Source: a virus
IMG/VR virus record: IMGVR_UViG_3300042893_000474
Span: 29,700-93,699 of that record
DNA length: 64,000 bases
Reading direction: 5' to 3' (one strand)
In this document: piece after piece, positions 20,701 to 28,900 of the stretch
How positions within the stretch are numbered: the stretch's first letter is position 1
Layout of the letters: each line of letters begins with the position of its first letter
The notes under the pieces: model-generated
What the model was told of the DNA's origin: nothing
Seen by the model: the letters and a program-made list of their open reading frames with translations, nothing else
The model's database searches: none
Position numbers and translations under genes: made by a program

Positions 20701-23700
20701 TCAAGAGTTCTTTGATAATGATACAAACCAAGATGCATTAAGTATTGCTTATACAGGAGTTGCTAATAAGTTTAGTCCAATTCTTAAAACAGTTGTCTAT
20801 AATGATGTAAATACTTTTAGTTCTGAGTCTTATCAGGAGTACAAAGAAGCTTATGATAGTGACGATAGTTGGGATGCTTTAACTGAGGACGAGAAGTCAG
20901 AATTTTCTGAATACGCTAATAAACCAAAAGAAGCAGATGCTCAAGGAGTAATTACCCTAGACTCTTACCGTAACTATCTACTAGGAATCAATCGCTGGAG
21001 TTCAGAACAAGAACAGGCATATAACAGACAAGTAAGACTAGTAAAAATTAATCAGGAGTTAAATAACAATCCAACAAATGCAGAAGAATTATACAAAGAG
21101 AAGAATGAGATTGTTGAGAATTTTGGTTCTGCCTTATTCCCTCCTCTTAAGTTAGGTCACTACGGAGCTATTGTAGAAGACCCTAAGTTAATAGCATTAC
21201 ATAAGTTCTCATTGATTCCTTTGATTCCTAGCGCAATAGAAGGTAAAGCTTTAGAAAAGCAACTTGAGTTAATGTATAGGAACAAAATCAATTACTATAC
21301 ATTCAAGTCAGGTTCTAAGATGGCTCAGTATGGAGAGTCTATTGATTTCTACAAAGAAGTAACTAACGAACAAGGAGAGAAAGTACTTGTAGTAAATGAC
21401 GCACTAGGAGAAAATAATGTTACATCTATCCACCTTCAGAACTTAAGAGAGCAGCAGTATCAAGCCCCTAAGTTTAAAACTCAAGCTACACTTGCTACTC
21501 AGATGATGAAGTTGGTGTTTGGGGACTTCTTTGAGAATGGAGAAATATCTTCTGACTTTAGTGAAGGTACACAAAGACAAATTGAATCCTTGTATGATTC
21601 ATTTAAAAACAATATTAACGACCTAATTACTTTTGAAACAATTAAACTAGAAAGAAAGTTAGGAATTAGACGTAATGCAGCTAAAGAAATTATAGAAGTA
21701 GATCAGTTGCAGATGGCAAGATTTTTTGCCGAGGAGTTAGAAAATAAAGAAGCTCCTGAAGCATTACGTAGATTCATTCAAGTAAACGAAGATGGTACAT
21801 TTAAGTATCCTCTAGATGCAATCAACAACAGAAATCAATTAGAAAGTCTTGTACTAAATGTAATCAACAATAAAGTTATTTCTCAGAAAATCAATGGGGA
21901 GAGTTACATTCAGGTAGCAGGTACAGGGTTTGAGACTAAGCGATATGTTAAACCAACAGCTGAACAGTTAAAAGAGTTTGGTGCTAACGATCTTCAATTC
22001 TATACAAGAGACCCTATTACGGGGGAAACTTTACCTATGGAAGTTAAAGTAGGATTCAATGTTAAAAAACATGGAGGCTTACTTAAGTTAGAGTATGGTA
22101 AAGGGAAAGTAGAAACTTTAAAACAGTTAAATAAAATCCTAGGATCTAAAGCTCCTTTAGATATTGCTTGGAAAAAGAAGCACATGGATAAGTTAACTAT
22201 GGTAGGAGTTCGTATTCCTGTGCAAGGTTTCTCTCAAATGGAATATGCAACCATTAAAGAGTTCTTACCAGAATCTGCTGGAGCAATCATGGTTCTTCCT
22301 GCGCAGATTGTAGTTAAGTCAGGAGGAGATTATGATATTGATAAGTTGACTTTCTTTGAAACATCGTACGATAATAAGGGTGAGGTTTATAAAAAATCAT
22401 TCAACTTAAAAGATTACGAAGCCAAGTTAGAAAAGCAAAAAGAGTTAAAGAAAACTAGACAAGAGCTTATAACTTTAAGTGAGTTACTTGAGAAAGAAAT
22501 TGCTGATAACGATATCTTTAGAGAAAGAGAATCTCTTAAGAAAGAAATCAATGAAATTAAAAAAGAGATATTAAATGCTAAAGCAGCAGTAGAAGATTTC
22601 TTAGATAGTGGATTTTTAACAAAAGAAGATGCTAGCTGGGCAAGAGAAGCTGCCTCTGATAAAGAAGATTTACAAAGAGCTTTTGCTGACTTAGATAGTT
22701 TTGATACTGCAAACGATGTTCGTGTATTACAGACTGTATCTTTAATTAAAAGTAAACTTAGAGAGATCAGCAAAGAAGTAGAAAGTATAGATGCCTACAA
22801 AAAGAGTTTAAGTAATAACTTAGTAGGCATTCTTAAGGGAGTATTGATGCAAGGAGAATTATACAATGCATTGATTACTCCAAATACAAACAGTGTTTTA
22901 ACTCAGTATACACCTCCAGGAGAGAAGATAAGCACTACAGCTGTGTTTAGTCCTTTAACTTCTTGGAGAATCTATATGGAGAACATTCTTTCTAAAGATG
23001 CATTAGGAATCGATGCTAAGATAAATACGCTTCAGAAAGAATTCCAAAGAGCAGGATTGAAGATTACAGGTAGTCTACTAAAGAAGTATTACTTTGAGTC
23101 TAACAAAGACAAACAAGGAAATATAATTTTAGGAGGCAAGAAAGATGCACGGGGGGAAAACCGTATTTCTAAAGTATTGAGTGAGTTCATTAACGGACAC
23201 GTAGACATTGCTAAAGAAGACTGGATTATTTTATTAGGATTAGACCAAGAAACTAGTCCATTGGCACACGCAATGATTCTTACAGGAACTCCTGTAGAAC
23301 AAGTGTTAGGTTTAATTAACTCTCCTATTATTAAAACAGTTCTTCAGTTAGGTAATAGACCAGAGATTCAAAAGAAACTAGATAATATTAGACCTAATAA
23401 AAAGAAAGCGATTCTTGGTTTAATTAAAAACAAACTTACTAAAGTTACAGACCCTGAGGTTAAAGCATTAATTGATGCTGCTCAGTTAGCTATTAGTGGG
23501 TTGAAAGTAAAGTCTACAAATGGTATTACGGATACTTTTGTAAACAACCTACTAGTAAATCCTATATTCAACAAACATATAAGCAACTTTAAACCTACAG
23601 AAAGTTTAAGTGAGGAAGAGTCTGCTATAAGAGATTTAGCATATTTGATGCAATTCTATGTAGTAGTAAGGCAGCAGGAAAGTTTGAGAGAGTTAACTTC

Positions 23701-25816
23701 TATGAGTGACTTTAACACTACTAGTTATAGAACTTCGTTCCAGTCTGAAGAATTATTAACAGCTGGTAGCAAACTAAAGAATAACTTTAATGAAGAAGCT
23801 ATCGACTTTATGTTTAAAGAGTCTGCTTTAGCTCAGTTTAATGTAGGTAGTCTTGTTCAAGAAACTATGAGACAGATTTATCCTCTATCAGATTCTAAAG
23901 AAGTCCATTCAGATATTTATACCTTTATGGAGAGAAAAGGATTGTTCAAAGAAGAGGAAAAAATGCAAGCCATTCAAGGGTACAAGAACAATCTACTAGT
24001 TCCCTATGTTCTACTAAACGCCCAAACGCCAGAGAAAGGAAACTTACTAGAGTACTACAGAGGCAAGAAAGGAATATTTGTAAGAACAACTGCTAATAAT
24101 ATGGAAGAAAGATTCCAAAGATTATTACAGAATCCAGAAATGAGGAACAACTTTGTCATGACTAACATCTATATAGACATAGAGAACTCAGGCAGAGAGA
24201 TTGAGTTTAAACTAAAGAACACTGATGTAGACGAGAACAGTAAGAGTTATAGACTTGCTTTCTTAGAAGGTTTAAATAGTCCTAATCCAGAAGTTAAAAG
24301 TTTCTTTGAAGACTTAGGTATGGGTTCGTACTTACAGTATGCAGGTTCATATGCATCTGGCCATGTATCTACTATTGTGCCTCATGAAGTTTATGTAAGC
24401 CATACTACAAATGCTTTCAACAAACTAACCGAACTTAAAGATACTGATAGTGCTAAGTTTGATGCTTACTTAAGTTTAGTTAGATTCTCTACTAAAATGG
24501 CTCTTGAGACTGCGGGACCTATTAAAGGGTTAAGTACATTCTTTGTAAGTAACTATGCTGAGATGGCTAAGACTATTACTGGATTAAGCCCAGAAGTACT
24601 TAAGCTATATAAGAACAGAGAAAACCTCACCTCAGGTAAAGTAGAGTCTCTTCAGCAATCTCCATCTACTAGTGTTGAAGTAATTCCTCTAAATGAATCA
24701 CAAAGATTTACTAGAGAATCAGCTGAAAAAGATACAGAGTATATGTATTTATTTACAGATAATGCTGGTAGAACATCAGGCTCAGGAGTTATTGATCCTA
24801 ACAGTTGGTATGCTAAAAAATATGGTGCAGATAAAAAATATGCAAGTAAAACACAAGCTGTAGCAAGAGGTCTTAAAAATGTTTATCCTATTACTACAAT
24901 GGTAGATGATAAGAGAACTCAATGGACAGATGACCAGTTTAATGAATACAAGAAAATTATTGATGATGAAATAGAAACTATTAAACAGGCATCTAAGAAG
25001 TATAATGGTATTAAGTTTGGTGCAGAAATGCCTTTTGGTAAAGGTGCTATTTCTAATATGAAAGACAGTGCTCCTAAAATATGGAATTATCTTAATACAA
25101 AACTTGCTGAAATAGGTATTGATAATACAGGAGATATACCTGTATCTACTCAACCATCTACTAGTGTTAATCTTTTAGTAGAAGCAGGAGTTAAGCCTAC
25201 TGATATGGCAGGTAATGCTGCTAAAGATATACAGATGGCTTCTGAGTCTACTCAGTTTATTGGATTCCAATCAGGAACTGCAACTGTGAGTTCTACCAAC
25301 AAATACAAAGAAGCTTGGGGAGATAAAGCAAACACAGGAAATTATACTGCGGACGATGTAGTAATGGTTTCAGGTAGTGGTTTATTTAGGGGAGTTACTG
25401 AAGCTCAGATAAAAGAAACTTTAACTAATAAATACAAACCTTTGTTAGAACAGGCTATTGCAGCTGGTGCTTCTTTTAGAGTGGGTAATCAATATGCTAA
25501 AGGAAATCTTTCTGATCAGTTAATTGCTCAGTATCTAAAAACTAAAGGATACCAAGAGGAGAAATTTAATGGGTATTCTAAATGGACTCCTAAAGTTACT
25601 GAAACAAGTCAAGAGATTCAAAAAGAAGTTATAGAAAACTTTGAAGAAGATTCTGATGTTACGGATACCAATGTGCCAAATACTCCGACACAGTTTCCTC
25701 CAACCAAAACAGATGATATTCAACTTACCTTAAAGTTAGACCCTGATCAGAAAGATGATGATAAAGGGAACTTAGATGACTTAGGGTTTGAAGAAGATAC
25801 CTGTGAGATAGTTTAA
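17756..25816 (+). CDS. Giant crAss-like virion RNA polymerase with C-terminal accessory domains
   Basis: 2686 residues. Around residues 1460-1530 lies QGFSQMEYATIKEFL, then ... VVKSGGDYDIDKLTFFE. D1525, D1527 and D1529 form the DxDxD metal-binding loop of double-psi beta-barrel RNA polymerases. The crAss-like enzyme of Cellulophaga phage phi14:2 (gp66) has DFDID at this point, in a single-chain enzyme related to eukaryotic RNA-dependent polymerases. The enzyme is expected to be packaged and to transcribe early genes after ejection. Residues about 1540-1700 are coiled coil. Residues about 2302-2466 hold a separate domain (YMYLFTDNAGRTSGSG ... TQAVARGLKN ... DDEIETI), flanked by an exact 15-bp DNA repeat. 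Residues about 2480-2620 hold a Rossmann-like domain (FIGFQSGTATVS ... AIAAGASFRVGNQYAKG). The tail is acidic. No other RNA polymerase subunit was recognised. Confidence 0.85.
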   Translation: MNACSIKGTSYEKEYRQILSEPAMIFVWNANNEQPLDKKKVGNEVIENPLYTALLNHPVTKGERQNALKLVAQSFLPAFTREYTPNEEGDYSLEQVVSYVEKRQKQAQDQREQLKSSINLPTSMAINIPDGVINETARQIFFSEEQGQDIYDTLQYLLGVKKSWDGVYSELVNQRNTILGRVKAGQHFSEDPERLAYNEILVQNFDKIKSWYDSKEGLVGEAELESQFGDSEDWKSKDKSQAQRASSIILGLVTSLPAYRTAIPGEIDFETGEEYQQVTQVQVQSTVTGLPKSGDFQKNWSLLGSTLSGMTNYSDMYEAIEGLSSRYPQFAYLLSKIPNAKIPGSFKDVRQFLLASEFKRVFSVPEVSSVVVDVTLKENGKIATTQQLKGFQPVRNAVALYDSQYFSYNQKYLVKGLEGNEVNLEGIIEDFQGLFNDLGSALTKKVPMQNFLFPARLDKFVQFLQSVGLGLNNQEYLKSTNINGTKEFIQANLDKLKTIYEKLKIVSIANEYLTDDAKIKVDRPLSFLRDTIQEIYVSKGKVRPDVEAALEQAFADNKLRYKGGVKQAIGYLGIKKTEISPFINFFTQYDAEFRPSSYMNAADKKKFVRGPWFYLTQQTNVINSVSSYDELINIPGFERFDYRKNPDILGSLWLQRMFGLPRTKNAIEANPLGTYVRKKDTLGNPIELNIANFDGMEIKNFGAKSGKTTTDQHPNDKIFQDFASFFQSLEMENIRFGDKTAAFTVRASNPILSEKIYVALNAAELITPTERLESEKSLTELFNGYLASEATRIIKLIEEKGRGTTYDRLGKNLFIFNDILPEDTLNKFKDAKTREEVIAAYTEATSMMSTVLQEYFSQESQKLVDKLVDTFSTSVNITTGQEVTQAQRLKQTVEKLNKLNLISTQLLPSEVRDNPPKITVENLPYLAEIYLKNGFVHNVEFLKMFVGDLSNFDKTNLDAREIFKRIPFTSSPGNVFFWDEAAQEFFDNDTNQDALSIAYTGVANKFSPILKTVVYNDVNTFSSESYQEYKEAYDSDDSWDALTEDEKSEFSEYANKPKEADAQGVITLDSYRNYLLGINRWSSEQEQAYNRQVRLVKINQELNNNPTNAEELYKEKNEIVENFGSALFPPLKLGHYGAIVEDPKLIALHKFSLIPLIPSAIEGKALEKQLELMYRNKINYYTFKSGSKMAQYGESIDFYKEVTNEQGEKVLVVNDALGENNVTSIHLQNLREQQYQAPKFKTQATLATQMMKLVFGDFFENGEISSDFSEGTQRQIESLYDSFKNNINDLITFETIKLERKLGIRRNAAKEIIEVDQLQMARFFAEELENKEAPEALRRFIQVNEDGTFKYPLDAINNRNQLESLVLNVINNKVISQKINGESYIQVAGTGFETKRYVKPTAEQLKEFGANDLQFYTRDPITGETLPMEVKVGFNVKKHGGLLKLEYGKGKVETLKQLNKILGSKAPLDIAWKKKHMDKLTMVGVRIPVQGFSQMEYATIKEFLPESAGAIMVLPAQIVVKSGGDYDIDKLTFFETSYDNKGEVYKKSFNLKDYEAKLEKQKELKKTRQELITLSELLEKEIADNDIFRERESLKKEINEIKKEILNAKAAVEDFLDSGFLTKEDASWAREAASDKEDLQRAFADLDSFDTANDVRVLQTVSLIKSKLREISKEVESIDAYKKSLSNNLVGILKGVLMQGELYNALITPNTNSVLTQYTPPGEKISTTAVFSPLTSWRIYMENILSKDALGIDAKINTLQKEFQRAGLKITGSLLKKYYFESNKDKQGNIILGGKKDARGENRISKVLSEFINGHVDIAKEDWIILLGLDQETSPLAHAMILTGTPVEQVLGLINSPIIKTVLQLGNRPEIQKKLDNIRPNKKKAILGLIKNKLTKVTDPEVKALIDAAQLAISGLKVKSTNGITDTFVNNLLVNPIFNKHISNFKPTESLSEEESAIRDLAYLMQFYVVVRQQESLRELTSMSDFNTTSYRTSFQSEELLTAGSKLKNNFNEEAIDFMFKESALAQFNVGSLVQETMRQIYPLSDSKEVHSDIYTFMERKGLFKEEEKMQAIQGYKNNLLVPYVLLNAQTPEKGNLLEYYRGKKGIFVRTTANNMEERFQRLLQNPEMRNNFVMTNIYIDIENSGREIEFKLKNTDVDENSKSYRLAFLEGLNSPNPEVKSFFEDLGMGSYLQYAGSYASGHVSTIVPHEVYVSHTTNAFNKLTELKDTDSAKFDAYLSLVRFSTKMALETAGPIKGLSTFFVSNYAEMAKTITGLSPEVLKLYKNRENLTSGKVESLQQSPSTSVEVIPLNESQRFTRESAEKDTEYMYLFTDNAGRTSGSGVIDPNSWYAKKYGADKKYASKTQAVARGLKNVYPITTMVDDKRTQWTDDQFNEYKKIIDDEIETIKQASKKYNGIKFGAEMPFGKGAISNMKDSAPKIWNYLNTKLAEIGIDNTGDIPVSTQPSTSVNLLVEAGVKPTDMAGNAAKDIQMASESTQFIGFQSGTATVSSTNKYKEAWGDKANTGNYTADDVVMVSGSGLFRGVTEAQIKETLTNKYKPLLEQAIAAGASFRVGNQYAKGNLSDQLIAQYLKTKGYQEEKFNGYSKWTPKVTETSQEIQKEVIENFEEDSDVTDTNVPNTPTQFPPTKTDDIQLTLKLDPDQKDDDKGNLDDLGFEEDTCEIV
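24662..24676 (+). repeat. 15-bp direct repeat, left copy
   Basis: CCATCTACTAGTGTT, encoding PSTSV, inside the RNA polymerase gene. An identical copy starts exactly 492 bp (164 codons) downstream, in the same frame. Confidence 0.85.
25154..25168 (+). repeat. 15-bp direct repeat, right copy
   Basis: Exact copy of 24662-24676 (CCATCTACTAGTGTT). The two copies bracket one C-terminal accessory domain of the RNA polymerase protein. Confidence 0.85.
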
Positions 25817-25833
25817 CTTACAAAGTGAAGGGG

Positions 25834-25851
25834 TGCAAGTCTTTACTTGCA
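25834..25851 (+). terminator. Hairpin after the RNA polymerase gene, overlapping P2
   Basis: TGCAAGT (25834-25840), loop CTTT, ACTTGCA (25845-25851) form a perfect 7-bp stem 17 bases after the stop codon. Only a weak T-rich run follows. The right arm contains the CTTG element of promoter P2. It may be a terminator, an operator, or a combined terminator-promoter junction. Confidence 0.5.
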
Positions 25852-25876
25852 TTCCTTGTTATTTCGATTAAATTTG
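25846..25876 (+). promoter_or_regulatory. Late promoter P2 (Bacteroidetes type)
   Basis: CTTG at 25846-25849, a 19-base spacer, and TAAATTTG at 25869-25876, the same geometry as P1 and P3. It sits 26 bases before the ATG of the 2145-aa gene. Confidence 0.75.
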
Positions 25877-25902
25877 TATAACTAATAATACAACATTCTA
25901 CA

Positions 25903-28900
25903 ATGTCTTGTTTTGCAAAAATAAAATCTCCACTCAACGGTAAAACTATAACTAGTCCTGCCTACTACCAATTAACATCATTTTTTCCACCTGCTGAAGG
26001 GAGAAGAATATATGAGGCTACTACCACTATTAGTTTTAAAACCGAAATTGGTTTTGATTGGACTAAACGTCAACAAGGATACAGCCCTAAGCTAAACTTT
26101 GCTGGGGAGCCTACTTTAGATCAAATCAATACACACCTTAGACTAAACTTAAATCCACGGGAGATTAGAGCAGGAGAACAAATGGATGAAGTAGCAAGTC
26201 TAGGTTACCTAAACAAAGGTTATGCTAATCCAAATGCTTTTAACCTAATCACCAACGAGATTAACTTAAACCCCAAATATAGTTTAATAGAGAGCGAGGT
26301 ACTAGCAAGAGACGGCAAGTACTATCTATCAGTTAAACCAGTACCAAATGGCAAGTCTGTAAAACCTGTAAGTAAAGATTACTTAAGAACAGTAAAGTTT
26401 CCTGATATGATTGTTAACAGTGTTGAGGATTTTTCCAATGCAGGGTTAATAGAGTTGATGGATAACTTACTTAAGAACAAAGAGTTACCTCCTTTCCAAC
26501 ACAAGATGTTAGAAAGATTGCGTAATTTAATGAAGATAAACCCAACACTTAAACTTGCAGTATTTGATGATGCTGAAGTAGACCAAGAGTTTCAAAGGTC
26601 ATTTTACGACCCCAAGAGTAACACCATATACATTGGTAAGACAATAACATCAGATTTTAATAAAGAATCATTTGCTCGTGAGTTAATTCACGAAGCAGTG
26701 CATGCTTATACTATCTCAGCTTTAACTAATCCAGTAACTGCCGAAGAGAATAGATTCAGACAGGAGATGGAAAGATACATCTCTGAGTATAAATCTAAGT
26801 TTCCTAGACTACAACAGCAGTATGGTTTTAAAAATGTAGAAGAATTTGTTTCGGAGTATCTCTCTAATCCCTACTTTAGAAATGATTTACAGGAAGCAGA
26901 GAGAACAAGTAAAGATAAAACATTTATAGGCCGTGTTACAGGCAACATAAAGAGATTCTTAAAGAACGTATTAGGTTTAGGAGATACTTTGTTTGACAGA
27001 GTTAACCAAACGATAGATGATTACTTTGACTATCTGGAGAATCTAGAAGACATGCCTGACCTTGCAGGTGAGCATGAACTAAGATTTAACCAACCTTATG
27101 CAGCACAGCCTGTAAACCCACTTAGTGTTAACTTGAGTCAGTTCCAACAGTATGTTGATAGTACTTTTAATAGTTCTAGTTGGAAGCAACTAAGTCAAGG
27201 GTTATCTGAGATTGATCCACGTTTTGCTTCTATTGAAAGAATTAGGGAGAAATTTGGAAACATCTCAAGTGCGTCATTAGGCAGCACTATTAAATCTTCT
27301 ATTGACTATCTAGTAGCAATAGAGCAACTAGTAGATAGAGTTGCTAAGGATGTTGATTTGCACAGAGACAACTTAGGCTATTATAGTTCAGAAGATGCTG
27401 TATCGGTATTTAATCATGCAATACATATAGCTGAGTTTGTTCAAGAGCAGATGGCTGCTTACAATCAATATTTGATGCCTCAGTTGAGGATGGAACAAAC
27501 AAAAACTGACTTAGATATAAACCCTGTAGGAGCTGCAGAATTTAGACAAGAGCGTAGAAGTCAAGTAGAGAATTTTGATATTGTATCTCAGGAGTTAATT
27601 GCCAAACTTAAAGGTATCTCTAACAAATCAAACAGTTTAAAGAGTGAAGCTAAGTCTTCTATTTTAGCTCCAGTAGCATCCCAGTTAAGTGAGCCTTTTA
27701 TATTAATTGCTGCTCAGTTAAAAGAGCCCAACAGTCAATTGAACCAAGAGATTGATGCTAAAGAAAAGTTGTATCAACAAGCTTTGGCAAGCAATCAGAA
27801 TAAGAAAGCAGCTGATATGTTAAAGGACTTGAATCAACTTAGAATGTTTAGAGATTGGGTTCCTACCCAACAAAACATTATTAAGTTGCTTCAGACTGGT
27901 ATGAATCCTGAGTACACAGGTGCTAACTTTTTTACTATTTACTTGGGAGTGGCTAACATGACAGGTAGCCCTTTGGTTCAAGTAGTTAAAGAATACTTAG
28001 ACGTACACTTGACTGAAGCAGGTAACAAGAGTCTTGAGTACACCAATAGAGCAAGTAAATTATTTGATAAAATTGAAGCTAGGAATAAAAAGCAAGGTAT
28101 TCGTTGGACACAAAGTATAGACAACTTTTACAAGAACTTAACTCGTGAGGTTGATATGGTTTACTATGACGCCAATGGTGTGCGTAGAGTAGTAAAACAA
28201 CTTGCTTATAATACAAAGTTTAAAGAAGCTGAGTTCAGAAATGATTTACAGGAGTTAAAAAGAAATGTAGATTCGGCTAAAAAGGGAGGAGTAGAGGCAG
28301 AAATAGTAGAAGCTCAAGAAAAATTACAAAAGTTCCTAGATGATTACGCAGTACGCCCTTACACAGATGAATACTATGAAGCAGAAGATTTATTAATTTC
28401 AGAAGCTAGAGATGCTAGAGCAGATTTATTAGACCAACTAGAAGAGCACCAGGCTGTGTTTGGAGATGCAGAGGCTAGTCAAGAAGAAAGAAAGCATAGA
28501 ACAGAGTTAAGAAGAGCTTATGAAAGACTAGGTTCTATTTATAATGAAGATGGTACTGAGAAACCTAAAGGAACTAAAGAAAGAAACATTGCAGATTCTA
28601 TTATTGCTTATAAAAATAAACGTAAGGCACTAGAAGCTATTGAATTTGTAATCCCAGATAAAGTTAAAGTACGTTTTGATATTGAGAAGAACTCACGTAA
28701 ACAAAAAGTAGCTGACTTAGAACGTAAGATTAGTATCTTAAATACTGATATTGCAGATGAGATTGCTCTTGGGCAGGATCCTACTACTAAACAAAATGAG
28801 TTAGTAGATATAACAGCACAGCTAGAAATAGCTAAAAATGATTTAACTAAATGGCTCAATGCTAACACTCGTACTGAGATTGACCCTGAGTTTTTTGAAT

